Virus record (IMG/VR): IMGVR_UViG_3300001041_000017
Span: 16,058-80,057 of that record
Reading direction: 5' to 3' (one strand)
Origin: a virus
DNA length: 64,000 nt
The notes under the pieces were generated by a model that saw nothing but the letters and a program-made list of their open reading frames with translations, searched no databases and had not been told where the DNA came from. Shown piece by piece: positions 42,601-51,075 of the stretch; positions within the stretch are counted from its first letter, which is position 1; each line of letters opens with the position of its first letter. The position numbers and the translations under genes were made by a program.

Positions 42601-43494
42601 GTGAAGAAGGGTCAATGCCAACAATGCCAAATATGTAGTTATTCCTGTGAGGACAAGGATTTACTTCTGAAACATCTAGAAGAATACCACGGATTAAGAG
42701 TAGGTTTTGTTTTAGAGAATGAGACAGGTGTTTTAGAGAACGAAATGTATCTAATAAGAGAAGGTCTCAGTAGTTCTATAGAGAAAGTTATAAGAAAGAT
42801 GAGACCTTACTTAATTAAGGCTGTAAACCAGAAGTATTCTAATTATCCCTCGAATCTTATGAATAAAGATGATTTTATCTCTATTGCAGAGATTTCTATT
42901 TGGGAGAGCTTGAATTGTCAGATAGAAAATCCAGAAATAAAGGATAAATGTTATAAATATATTTGTCCGGTATGTGGTAAAGCGTTTACTAGCATGATTA
43001 GATACGAAAAACATTTGCTGGTTAAGCATGGTAAACAAATCTCCCCTAAAGTATCTATTGGAGAATTTGTTAACTTCAGATTAGGGGTACGACTCCAAAA
43101 TGCCGTTAGAGATGAATACGCTCAAAAACGGCAAGGGAATCATTTTTATAGTCGGGACGATGAAATGTCCCAATCATTATATTTAGACTATGCTTCTGAG
43201 AGAGACGAAGATTCTGATTTTAAGGAACTTGACTCTGGTATAAACATAGAGGACGAAGTTTCTGAAAAGTTTTTGATTGAGGGAATAATCAAGAGACTTG
43301 GATCTTCTAATATAGATAAGGCAATTATAATTCAGCTATTTCGTGGTATAAAAGTAAGAAAAATTGCCACTAAAATATATAACGCTTATGGAGAGCATTC
43401 GTCTATTAAATCAGCTACTACAACCGTCAAAAATATGATAAAAGTTCTACTGGAGAACGGAAATGTATTTGAAGACGGTTTAAAAATATCATAA
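42601..43494 (+). CDS. Sigma-70-like factor with two C2H2 zinc fingers
   Basis: 297 residues, GTG start with AGAGGAGAG. Finger 1 is C9-x2-C12-x12-H25-x4-H30; finger 2 is C122-x2-C125-x12-H138-x4-H143 (CPVCGKAFTSMIRYEKH), both with classical spacing. Residues about 60-105 (KVIRKMRPYLIKAVNQKY, DDFISIAEISIWESL) resemble sigma region 2.1-2.2, and 155-178 (FVNFRLGVRLQNAVRDEYAQKR) resemble region 2.3-2.4, so finger 2 sits inside the sigma2 domain. Residues about 225-290 resemble region 4 (IIQLFRGIKVRKIATKIY). It is first in the rightward operon from a repressor-controlled promoter, so it probably redirects RNA polymerase or activates later phage promoters. Confidence 0.6.
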   Translation: MKKGQCQQCQICSYSCEDKDLLLKHLEEYHGLRVGFVLENETGVLENEMYLIREGLSSSIEKVIRKMRPYLIKAVNQKYSNYPSNLMNKDDFISIAEISIWESLNCQIENPEIKDKCYKYICPVCGKAFTSMIRYEKHLLVKHGKQISPKVSIGEFVNFRLGVRLQNAVRDEYAQKRQGNHFYSRDDEMSQSLYLDYASERDEDSDFKELDSGINIEDEVSEKFLIEGIIKRLGSSNIDKAIIIQLFRGIKVRKIATKIYNAYGEHSSIKSATTTVKNMIKVLLENGNVFEDGLKIS

Positions 43495-43501
43495 ATAATT
43501 T

Positions 43502-43542
43502 AAGAAGAAACCTTTTACAATAAGAGGTTTCTTCTTAATTTT
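43502..43542 (+). terminator. Rho-independent terminator after the sigma-like gene
   Basis: An 11-bp stem (AAGAAGAAACC at 43502-43512 with GGTTTCTTCTT at 43526-43536) is followed by AATTTTTG. It isolates the regulator gene from the next unit. Confidence 0.8.
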
Positions 43543-43569
43543 TGATAAAATTATAAAAATTTTTCTACT

Positions 43570-43608
43570 AATCGTAAAAATAAAAAAGCAATTGATATAT
43601 TAAAGATA
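43570..43608 (+). promoter_or_regulatory. Phage-type promoter (site C)
   Basis: AATCGTAAAA, with CGTAAA (43573-43578) in the -35 place, 17 bp, TATATT (43596-43601), then AAAGATA. The -10 and downstream parts match sites A, B and D; the -35 part is the weakest match of the four. Confidence 0.5.
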
Positions 43609-43655
43609 GAGGGTAATTAAACACAAAATACAAAAGGTAAAGGGAGGAATTGTTT

Positions 43656-44486
43656 TTGGCTAAGAAAACAACTGAAAAAAAGGACGATAAGAAAACTTCC
43701 AAGACTAAATCCAAATTTAAACTGAAGGATTTACTAGCCGGGGCTGAAGCTCTTGAGCTTGATACAGATGATATCGAGGATGATGCAAAGGCTTTAGAAG
43801 CAGCCATTGATGATGCTGTTTCAGATTTAGACGAGGATGATACCTGTGAGTGTGGTGAGTGCGGTAAAGACATTCCTGACGTAGACACTTGCCCCTACTG
43901 CGGTAAAGTCTTCGAAACAGACGACTCCGATGAAGACGAAGAATCGGATGAAGATAACGACGAAGAAGAGGAAGAAGAACCTGCCACTATTAAGACTGTG
44001 GGCAAAGGCAAGAATAAAACCTTTAGCTGCTCTAAGTGCGGTAAGGCTGTAAAAGAGGATTCCAAGTCTTGCCCTAATAAGAAGTGTAAAGCTGTTTTTG
44101 AGACCGAAGAAGAGGATGAGGACGAGGAAGAAGAAACGTCCAAAAAGTCCTCTAAGAAGGATGATAAAAAAGCTGGCAAGGCTTCCGATAAAAAATCGGG
44201 CAAGGGTAAGAAAGATCCCGATCCGGAAGAAGAGGAAGATGAGGACGACGAAGAGGATGAAGAAGAAGTCGTCTATATAACTACTTCCGGTAAGGGTAAG
44301 AAGAAGAAATTTATCTGCTCAGGCTGCGGTGAAGAAGTAAAAGAAACCGCTAAAAAGTGCAAGGGTTGTAAGGCCGTATTTGGCGAAGAACCCGAAGAAG
44401 AGGAAGACGAGGAAGAAGAAACTCCTCCTCCGAAGAAGTCTTCCAAGAAGGACGATAAGAAGTCGTCCAAAAAGGGTAAGAAGTAA
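43656..44486 (+). CDS. Acidic multi-zinc-ribbon protein
   Basis: About 276 residues from TTG 43656 (AGGGAGGA seven bases upstream). Three zinc ribbons alternate with very acidic or Lys/Ser tracts: CECGECGKDIPDVDTCPYCG (about 65-85), FSCSKCGKAVKEDSKSCPNK (about 125-150) and FICSGCGEEVKETAKKCKGC (about 225-245). The end is basic (KKSSKKDDKKSSKKGKK). Codons are GC-richer than in neighbours, which suggests high expression. Zinc ribbons plus acidic spacers suit a protein that binds RNA polymerase or nucleic acid, but function is unknown. Own promoter-like site and own terminator. Confidence 0.6.
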   Translation: MAKKTTEKKDDKKTSKTKSKFKLKDLLAGAEALELDTDDIEDDAKALEAAIDDAVSDLDEDDTCECGECGKDIPDVDTCPYCGKVFETDDSDEDEESDEDNDEEEEEEPATIKTVGKGKNKTFSCSKCGKAVKEDSKSCPNKKCKAVFETEEEDEDEEEETSKKSSKKDDKKAGKASDKKSGKGKKDPDPEEEEDEDDEEDEEEVVYITTSGKGKKKKFICSGCGEEVKETAKKCKGCKAVFGEEPEEEEDEEEETPPPKKSSKKDDKKSSKKGKK

Positions 44487-44532
44487 ACTTTTAATAACCT
44501 GTCCCGGCACTTCCATCTGTTCCGGTATAGAG

Positions 44533-44565
44533 AAATCGCCTTTAATATCAAGGCGATTTTTTTAT
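44533..44565 (+). terminator. Rho-independent terminator
   Basis: A 10-bp perfect stem (AAATCGCCTT at 44533-44542 with AAGGCGATTT at 44550-44559), 7-nt loop and T-run close the zinc-ribbon gene. Confidence 0.85.
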
Positions 44566-44577
44566 TTTATTTTTCAA

Positions 44578-44618
44578 ACAAGGGAAAAAACGAATTTATT
44601 TATATATAATATAGATAA
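44578..44618 (+). promoter_or_regulatory. Phage-type promoter (site A)
   Basis: ACAAGGGAAA (44578-44587), 17 bp, TATAAT (44605-44610), then ATAGATAAGG, which runs straight into the dUTPase binding site. Transcripts starting here would have a very short leader. Confidence 0.6.
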
Positions 44619-44634
44619 GGAGGAAAAATTGAAA

Positions 44635-45063
44635 ATGTCTATACCGACAGGATTAATTCTAGTAAATAAAGAATGTATGCCATTTCGGAAATACGAAACA
44701 GATTCAGGCTGGGATGTTAAAGCTAATATTAAAAGAAATATTATAATCTGGCCTTTCTGTAGAAAAACAATTCCAATTGGGATAAAAATAGAACCTCCAG
44801 AATTTATTTGTTCAGAGGTTAGACCTAGAAGCGGATTATCAAAAGATGAAGGTTTGATAGCTGTGGTAGGAACCATAGATACAAACTACAGGGGAGAGAT
44901 AGGAGTTACATTATTGAACTTCTCATTCTGGCCTAAAGTAGTTAAACCTTATCAAAGGATAGCTCAAATTGTTTTCGCTAAAAGATTCAATATTGAGTTT
45001 CTTGAGAAAGTAAGATTTAAGGAAACAGACCGGGGAACAAATGGTTTCGGTTCCACTGGTTAG
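44635..45063 (+). CDS. dut: dUTPase
   Basis: About 142 residues from ATG 44635; TTG 44629 is also possible with the AAGGAGG site. All five motifs of the trimeric dUTPase family are present: DSGWDVKA, RPRSGLS, GTIDTNYRGEIGV, RIAQIVF and RGTNGFGSTG. It hydrolyses dUTP to dUMP, preventing uracil entering phage DNA and feeding thymidylate synthesis. Transcribed from phage-type promoter site A. Confidence 0.93.
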   Translation: MSIPTGLILVNKECMPFRKYETDSGWDVKANIKRNIIIWPFCRKTIPIGIKIEPPEFICSEVRPRSGLSKDEGLIAVVGTIDTNYRGEIGVTLLNFSFWPKVVKPYQRIAQIVFAKRFNIEFLEKVRFKETDRGTNGFGSTG

Positions 45064-45096
45064 TTATATAAAATAAAATTAGAGGGGGATTTTATA

Positions 45097-45468
45097 ATGA
45101 ATACAGCAACAAGAGATAAGTTTTCAGCAAACTATTCGGCCAGAACACCCAAAGAGGCTATTGCCTTAATCTTAACCAAAGGAAAGGCTGTTATTAATGC
45201 CAAAAACAACCTACCTCCGACATTGGGTGCTTTGGAGGCTATGTATCTGCCGTATACTATGGATTTCGAAGACAGAACTTGGACAATCCGGTTAAAGGAT
45301 TCTATGGTAAGAATCGAACCTGACAGGGCTGTTGAAAAACCAGTGGTGAAACTGGCTGAGAAAGAAGAGGTGGAAACCACTCCTCCGGTTCCGGCGAAAG
45401 CTGAAAAGAAAGTTAAAGGTGGTCAGCAGGTAACAGCAGAAACCATTTCTGCCTTATCAGAGGAATAA
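45097..45468 (+). CDS. Hypothetical protein upstream of DNA polymerase
   Basis: 123 residues, AGAGGGGG site. Residues 1-75 look like a small ordered domain (ARTPKEAIALILTKGKAVI, TWTIRLKDSMVRIEP), followed by a Glu/Lys/Pro/Thr-rich flexible tail. It lies four bases before the polymerase start, so it may be a polymerase partner or simply co-expressed. No family recognised. Confidence 0.5.
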   Translation: MNTATRDKFSANYSARTPKEAIALILTKGKAVINAKNNLPPTLGALEAMYLPYTMDFEDRTWTIRLKDSMVRIEPDRAVEKPVVKLAEKEEVETTPPVPAKAEKKVKGGQQVTAETISALSEE

Positions 45469-45472
45469 AATA

Positions 45473-48400
45473 TTGAGCAGTAAAACTTTTCTCTCCCTTC
45501 ATGTCCATGAAGAATATAGTCTTAGAGACGGAATGGGAACAGTAGAAAAACTGGCTGAGATAGCGAAGAGCAGGGGAAACCCTGCTCTTTGTGTTACTAA
45601 TCATGGAACTATTGGTCAGTATGCAAGACAATACTTCTCTTGCCGGGATGAGGGTATTAAACCCATTTTCGGCTGCGAAGTATACGTTAATAATTTTAGG
45701 GATGAAGTAAAAGAAATCATAGAAAAAATTAAGATACTTAAAGAAGAAAATAAGAAAATTAAGAACGATAAAGATCCGGTATCAATAAAAAATCTAAAGA
45801 AAATAGTTAAACTGGATTCAAGACTAGAAAAGATAAAACCAAACAATCACTTAATTTTATTAGCAAAAAATAAAACTGGTTTAGACAATCTAATAAAGAT
45901 AACGAATGATGGTTGGAAGAACGGATTCTATAGTAGGCCAAGGGTCACTATGGATTTTGTAATGGAAAACAAAGAAGGTTTAATAATTTCTACAGCTTGC
46001 ATTGCTGGAGAGATTCCTCAAACCTTAATTAAAGAAGGTTATGAAGAAGCAAAAGAATTACTTTTAGAATGGAAAAAAGTATTCGGTAAAAGTAATCTAT
46101 TTGTTGAAATAACTATGATAGATTTTAAGCAGCAAGTAAAAATTACAAAAGAATTAATTAGACTAGCAAAAGAATGTAAGTTGAAATGGATTGTAACAAC
46201 AGACAGTCATTACATAGAACCAGAGGACTCAGAAACTCACGATATACTTCTTATGATTAATTCTGGTAAGACGGTAAATGATCTTCAAAAGAATCCAGAA
46301 GAAGTATGGCAATTTGAAAGTAAAGATCTCTGGTATAAGGATTACAAAGGAATGTATCGAACCTGGAAAAAACATTATAGAAAAGTTATGTCTAAGGAAG
46401 ACTTTCATTCAGCTATAGATAACGTAATGGACATTGTAGAAAGAATTGAAGAGTTTGATTTAGATACTTCGGTAAAACTTCCTATGATTTATGAAACTCC
46501 AGAGGAAGGGTTTAGAGAATTAAAAAGATTATGTAAAAAGGGTTGGAAAAGAAGAGAAATAGAGAATGAGGATAATATTCCTGATTACATAGAAAGAAGA
46601 GATTTTGAACTTGGTGTTATTGAGCAAATGGAGTATGCTGATTTCTTTTTAATTATGGAAGATATGTTAAGTTGGGCAAGAATGGAAAAAATACCTGTAG
46701 GTCCCAGCCGAGGATCAGCAGCAGGATCATTAGTTTCATATCTTCTTGGTATTACTGATATTGATCCCCTTAAACATAATCTACTTTTTGAAAGATTTAT
46801 TAACATAGATAGAAAAGACGTTCCAGATATAGACGTAGATTTCAGTCCAGAAAGAAGAGGAGAAGTAAGAAATTACTTAAGAGAAAAATATGGTCACGAA
46901 TATACGATGTTTATAGGATCCTACGGAACCTTTGGAACTAAGGCCGTAATAGGTGATGTTTCAAGAGTGTTATGTATTCCGCTAGGTGAAGTATTTAGAG
47001 TAACTACAAAAATGGCCGGAGGGGTAGACGAAGATCATACTTCATGGGAAGACTTAAGAAAATTCTACCCAGACCTTGATAATTTCTTTGACAAATATCC
47101 AGAAGCATTTAATTTATGTGAAAGGTTGAGAGGACAAATTAAAAACCTTTCAAAACATGCTGCTGGAGTAGTAATTTGTAGCCAGAATGTTTATAACTCA
47201 ATGCCCATCCATACGATAGACGGAGTAGAAGTTACAGCTTTACAGATTGGCCTAAACAGAAAATATAAAGAACTTGAAGAATTAGGATTCCCAAAGTTTG
47301 ATTTATTGGGACTGAATAATTTAGATGTTATTTATGATTGTGTAAGATTAATTGAAGAAAATCATGGGAAGAAAATAGACTTATTAAAAATACCATTGAA
47401 CGATAAGAAAGCATTAAGATTGGGAAACAAGAAAGATACATTAGGTGTATTCCAATTAGAAACACATTTGATGAGACAAATTATAGATACAATCGGAATA
47501 AATACTTTTAACGATATTTCAGCTATTGTAGCTATTGCAAGACCAGGACCGTTGAACGCAAAAGTACATGAATTTTATGCTGATAGAAAATCAGGAGAAG
47601 AAAAATTCAAGATACCTGAATGTTGGGAGAATGATTTAAGATCATCTTTTGGTTTGATTATTTACCAGGAACAAGTTATGAATATGGTTCAGAGGATCGG
47701 ATTCTCTCAAGCTGAAAGTAATAAATTTAGAAAATTCGTTTCTAAGAAACCATTACCAGATGAACCACTTTATAAAGATTTCTTAGCATACAAGAAAAGA
47801 TTTATAAAAGGTGCTGTGATGTCTGGGATATCCAAAACAGAGGCTAAAAAGTATTGGCAAGACATTGAGTTCTTCAGCAAATATTCATTTAACCTGAGTC
47901 ATTCTGTGGCCTATGCTTTAATTGCTTATTGGGAATTATATTTAAAAGCTCTTTATCCGGTAGAATTCCATTGTGCATTATTAATGAATACTAAAAGAGG
48001 AGTTACCGGAAAAGGTAAAAAAGAAAGAAATAAGTTTGAGGAATACATTTCTAGTACAAGAGACAGAGATATTAAAGTATTACCGATTGACATAAATAAA
48101 ACTTCAGCAAACTTTAACATAGAAAAAGGTAATATTCGTGCTGGATACACTTTCATAAAAGATATTGGAGATAAATCTCCGGAAGAATTAGAAACAAATT
48201 ATCCATTCAAAAGCATTAATAAATTTTTCAAGTCTAAAATAAATTGGAGCGTTTTAAATAAGAGTAAAATGACGGCTCTAATAAAAGTAGGTGCTTTTGA
48301 TAGCATTTATAAGAACAGAAGAAAGCTATTAGCAATTTATGAAACCTGGCAAGAGGTTAAGAAAACTAAAACTAAGTCAAAAGAATTCATAGAAAGATAC

Positions 48401-48868
48401 GATAAAAAGACTCTCATAGAATCAATAATTTATCATTACGATAACAAAGTAAAACTAAATGATTTTACAGCATTAGAAAAGTTGATGATGGAGAAAGAAT
48501 ATTTGGGATTCTATTTTAGTGGACACCCAATTGATAAATATAAAAAAGTAATTGAGAAAAATGGAATGAGATATTGTAGGGAGTTTAGAAAGAAGCCTAA
48601 ATCTAATGATAAAGTTGTTGGCATGGTTTCGTCTATAAGAGTTATAACAACCAAGTATGGCGAAAATATGGCTTTTATGGATATTGAAGATGGGATAGAT
48701 AAAGTAAACATAGCACTCTGGCCGGAGTATTACGGTCAATACAAAAAAATATTGAAAGAGGGAAATTTGATAGTGATTAAATTGAAAAAATCAAATAGAC
48801 CTGACTCATTCGAAATAGCAGGACAAGACGGTAGAAAACAGATTATGTTACTTAGTGAGTTTAGTTAG
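45473..48868 (+). CDS. dnaE: DNA polymerase III alpha subunit (DnaE-type)
   Basis: 1131 residues, TTG start with AGAGGAATA. The N-terminal PHP domain is visible (LHVHEEYSLRDGMGTV, TNHGTIG). The C-family polymerase core carries GPSRGSAAGSLVSYLLG and the catalytic PDIDVDFSPERR. A C-terminal OB-fold region follows (VGMVSSIRVITTKYG, IALWPEYYGQYKK). The length is close to bacterial DnaE. No separate clamp or clamp loader gene is seen in the window, so host clamp may be used. It replicates the phage chromosome. Confidence 0.92.
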   Translation: MSSKTFLSLHVHEEYSLRDGMGTVEKLAEIAKSRGNPALCVTNHGTIGQYARQYFSCRDEGIKPIFGCEVYVNNFRDEVKEIIEKIKILKEENKKIKNDKDPVSIKNLKKIVKLDSRLEKIKPNNHLILLAKNKTGLDNLIKITNDGWKNGFYSRPRVTMDFVMENKEGLIISTACIAGEIPQTLIKEGYEEAKELLLEWKKVFGKSNLFVEITMIDFKQQVKITKELIRLAKECKLKWIVTTDSHYIEPEDSETHDILLMINSGKTVNDLQKNPEEVWQFESKDLWYKDYKGMYRTWKKHYRKVMSKEDFHSAIDNVMDIVERIEEFDLDTSVKLPMIYETPEEGFRELKRLCKKGWKRREIENEDNIPDYIERRDFELGVIEQMEYADFFLIMEDMLSWARMEKIPVGPSRGSAAGSLVSYLLGITDIDPLKHNLLFERFINIDRKDVPDIDVDFSPERRGEVRNYLREKYGHEYTMFIGSYGTFGTKAVIGDVSRVLCIPLGEVFRVTTKMAGGVDEDHTSWEDLRKFYPDLDNFFDKYPEAFNLCERLRGQIKNLSKHAAGVVICSQNVYNSMPIHTIDGVEVTALQIGLNRKYKELEELGFPKFDLLGLNNLDVIYDCVRLIEENHGKKIDLLKIPLNDKKALRLGNKKDTLGVFQLETHLMRQIIDTIGINTFNDISAIVAIARPGPLNAKVHEFYADRKSGEEKFKIPECWENDLRSSFGLIIYQEQVMNMVQRIGFSQAESNKFRKFVSKKPLPDEPLYKDFLAYKKRFIKGAVMSGISKTEAKKYWQDIEFFSKYSFNLSHSVAYALIAYWELYLKALYPVEFHCALLMNTKRGVTGKGKKERNKFEEYISSTRDRDIKVLPIDINKTSANFNIEKGNIRAGYTFIKDIGDKSPEELETNYPFKSINKFFKSKINWSVLNKSKMTALIKVGAFDSIYKNRRKLLAIYETWQEVKKTKTKSKEFIERYDKKTLIESIIYHYDNKVKLNDFTALEKLMMEKEYLGFYFSGHPIDKYKKVIEKNGMRYCREFRKKPKSNDKVVGMVSSIRVITTKYGENMAFMDIEDGIDKVNIALWPEYYGQYKKILKEGNLIVIKLKKSNRPDSFEIAGQDGRKQIMLLSEFS

Positions 48869-48890
48869 AATGAAGAAAATAAAATTATAA

Positions 48891-48930
48891 ACAAAGTAAA
48901 TTAAAAATTCATCTTTATATAATAAAGATA
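48891..48930 (+). promoter_or_regulatory. Phage-type promoter (site D)
   Basis: ACAAAGTAAA (48891-48900), 17 bp, TATAAT (48918-48923), then AAAGATA, immediately followed by the AAGGGGG binding site of the next gene. It is one of the clearest copies of the composite motif. Confidence 0.6.
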
Positions 48931-48941
48931 AGGGGGAAATT

Positions 48942-49454
48942 ATGCCCGACAATACAATCTATAAAATAATATCCAGAGACTTAAATCCCGATGATTTTGA
49001 AAGACAATATTCTAAGTTAAAGAAAGAACTAAGAACCGAAAAAAACATGAATTACGACGAACTGATTGATAAGATAGGTAAAGCAGCAGAGATGACAAGA
49101 CTTGCAGGTAATCTTTATGTAGCTGCAAAAGAATCCTACAAAAAGTTTGAAGAAGTAGAATTACCTATCTGGTGGGCTGAAGTATTATTATTAGCCGAAA
49201 AAGATTTAGAAAAACTCAAAGCTAAGAAAGAAATCTCTGGTCAAATAACTGAAGAAAAGATGAAGAATTGGGTTAGAAGAAAAAAACCCAAAACATATAA
49301 AAGAATGATGGACAAATTAAGAAAGTTACGGACAACCAGAGATATGTTAGAAATCCTTTATAAACAATGGGAGGGTAGAAAATCCCTCCTTCAAACTCAG
49401 GGTAACGTAATCAAGGAACGTAGAGAATTCCTTAATTCAAGAGGTAAATTATAA
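48942..49454 (+). CDS. Helical protein of unknown function
   Basis: 170 residues behind promoter site D. Almost wholly helical and charged, with a conserved-looking middle (ELPIWWAEVLLLAEKDLEKL) and a basic patch (NWVRRKKPKTYKRMMDKLRKL). It overlaps the next small gene by one base. Its place before the zinc-ribbon, SSB-like and RecA-like genes suggests a role in recombination or replication, but no family is recognised. Confidence 0.5.
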   Translation: MPDNTIYKIISRDLNPDDFERQYSKLKKELRTEKNMNYDELIDKIGKAAEMTRLAGNLYVAAKESYKKFEEVELPIWWAEVLLLAEKDLEKLKAKKEISGQITEEKMKNWVRRKKPKTYKRMMDKLRKLRTTRDMLEILYKQWEGRKSLLQTQGNVIKERREFLNSRGKL

Positions 49455-49612
49455 TGGAAAAAGAAGAGACATTAACTTGTCCTGAGTGTGGTTCTACAGA
49501 TATAGACTGTGAAGAATTTAGTAGTAGTCTGGATAGCGAATGGATCTGTTTGACTTGTCGCCATTTGGACACTTTAAATAATTTTATCAAAGATCTAAGA
49601 AAATTAATATAA
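49454..49612 (+). CDS. Small zinc-ribbon protein (52 aa)
   Basis: ATG 49454 overlaps the upstream TAA; the frame runs to TAA at 49610-49612. Two CxxC pairs 23 residues apart (LTCPECGST near residue 9, WICLTCRH near residue 32) form a single zinc ribbon, followed by a short helix (LNNFIKDLRKLI). Tight coupling to both neighbours supports it as real. Function unknown; possibly a nucleic-acid or polymerase-binding adaptor. Confidence 0.65.
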   Translation: MEKEETLTCPECGSTDIDCEEFSSSLDSEWICLTCRHLDTLNNFIKDLRKLI

Positions 49613-49624
49613 GGAGTGATATTT

Positions 49625-50041
49625 ATGCCGGAACAAGAAGAAAAAAAACAAATTCCTGCCGTGATGGAAAGAAGCCAGTCTTCATGCCTAATAAAGGAAG
49701 ACGGTAAAGGGAAGAAATCCTATGAAATAAAAGTTTATGACGATGAACCTGCCGAGGCCGTAAGAAAAGCTTTTAGATTGTCCAGGAGTCTTGACATTAA
49801 GTTTGGTTTTATTTCTCCTGAAGAAGAACCGGTCCAAACAACAGAAACCGCTTTGAAGTCCAAATCCGGTAAAGAAGAAAAATCTCCGGAGACCAAAGAA
49901 CCCCCATCCGAAGTAACTGTTGAAACGGAAGAAGATCCGGAAGAAGAGGAAGAAACTCCGGTCGATGATTCCGAAGAATCCGACGAGGCTGCCCCGAAAG
50001 AAAAAAAGAAAGACAAAAAGAAGAAGAAAGGTAAGAAATAA
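49625..50041 (+). CDS. Acidic protein with basic tail, co-expressed with SSB
   Basis: About 138 residues from ATG 49625 (AAGGAGTGA). Residues 1-60 look ordered (SSCLIKEDGKGKKSYEIKVYDDEPAEAV). Residues 65-120 are Glu/Thr/Pro-rich, and the end is a Lys run (KKKDKKKKKGKK). The stop overlaps the SSB-like start (TAATG). It probably works with the SSB-like protein; no known family. Confidence 0.5.
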   Translation: MPEQEEKKQIPAVMERSQSSCLIKEDGKGKKSYEIKVYDDEPAEAVRKAFRLSRSLDIKFGFISPEEEPVQTTETALKSKSGKEEKSPETKEPPSEVTVETEEDPEEEEETPVDDSEESDEAAPKEKKKDKKKKKGKK

Positions 50042-50994
50042 TGGGTGGAATGTCGTTAGCTGATTTCAAAAAGAAAGCTAAACAAAAAAATTCAACTTCC
50101 GATACCATGAAGTGGAAACCAAAAGCTGTAGTTCTACTTCATGGTCCGACAGGAATTCACCAAAGAGAAATTCACTACTTTCCTGTCTGGAAAGAAATAG
50201 AAGTCAAAGACAGTAAGGGTAAAAAAGGTAAGAAGAAATTCCAGGTTGTAAAAAACTTTGTAATCTGCCCTGGCTCAGACCGTTGTGCAATATGTCAGCT
50301 TAAATCCGGGGTTAAAGATTCAGACCTGGACGATGATGAAGTAATCTTAACCATAGGTGAAGGTAAAGCAGAAGAAGAATACCTAAAAGGTGACATTCTT
50401 CACTTGGAAGGTTTCGATTGGCAGCGTAGAATAAGCCCAAGAAGCGAATTCATTTTCGGAGCTATTCCGGTAGATAATCCAACACCTCCACAAGTTTTAG
50501 TTGCCCCAAAAAGTCTAGGTGAGGCTATTGAAAAGGTAATCAGTAATCAGCAAGAAGACGAGGGTATGGATGAGGGAGATCCCTTCCAAAACCCATACGG
50601 ATTCAAACTGGTGTATGATGAAAAAGCTCTTCCGGCTGATATGTACGATGCCCATTATTTCAGAGTCAAGATGGATAAGAAGTTTAAAAAACTTCTTGAT
50701 TCTGACGGATTGGATTTAGAAGCATATCTTAAACCTACTTCACCTAAAGAAATAGTTGAAATGGTGAGAGATGCCCTTGCTATTGATCCTGATGATATTG
50801 ATTTAGATTTAGACAGTCTGGAAAAAATGAAGTCCTCTGACGGTAAAAAATCAAAGTCCTCTAAAAAGAAAAGAATAGACGACGACGAGGATGACGAAGA
50901 GGATGAAGATGAAGAAGACGAGGATGAGGATGAAAGACCACCAAGAAGGAAGAAGTCTTCCTCTAAGAAATCTTCCAAGAAGCGTAGGAAATAA
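50041..50994 (+). CDS. Single-stranded DNA-binding protein (gp32-like)
   Basis: 317 residues. The N-terminus is basic (MSLADFKKKAKQKNS), as in T4 gp32-type cooperative SSBs. A zinc-binding-type motif VICPGSDRCAICQL lies near residue 80 within a beta-rich OB-like region, and the C-terminus is strongly acidic (DDDEDDEEDEDEED). Unusually, the acidic tail is followed by a basic end (RRKKSSSKKSSKKRRK). Place directly before the RecA-like gene supports the role of coating ssDNA and loading recombinase. Confidence 0.65.
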   Translation: MGGMSLADFKKKAKQKNSTSDTMKWKPKAVVLLHGPTGIHQREIHYFPVWKEIEVKDSKGKKGKKKFQVVKNFVICPGSDRCAICQLKSGVKDSDLDDDEVILTIGEGKAEEEYLKGDILHLEGFDWQRRISPRSEFIFGAIPVDNPTPPQVLVAPKSLGEAIEKVISNQQEDEGMDEGDPFQNPYGFKLVYDEKALPADMYDAHYFRVKMDKKFKKLLDSDGLDLEAYLKPTSPKEIVEMVRDALAIDPDDIDLDLDSLEKMKSSDGKKSKSSKKKRIDDDEDDEEDEDEEDEDEDERPPRRKKSSSKKSSKKRRK

Positions 50995-51022
50995 TTTATC
51001 CAGTTAAATATTGAATAAAAGA

Positions 51023-51057
51023 AAAGCCTCCTGAGAAATATTTGGGAGGCTTTTTTT
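51023..51057 (+). terminator. Rho-independent terminator
   Basis: A 9-bp perfect stem (AAAGCCTCC at 51023-51031 with GGAGGCTTT at 51045-51053) followed by TTTTTTT separates the SSB-like gene from the recombinase gene. Confidence 0.85.
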
Positions 51058-51075
51058 CATAAAGGAGGTCGTATT

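Noticed and set aside
43895-44203. Ser-rich antisense open frames opposite the zinc-ribbon and SSB-like genes
   Set aside because: They are complements of Glu/Asp codon runs (GAA/GAG/GAC read as TTC/CTC/GTC and shifted to Ser codons), an artefact of acidic tracts.
44380-44634. Upstream in-frame extension of dUTPase
   Set aside because: It runs through the end of another gene and a terminator; the family start and binding site place the gene at about 44635.
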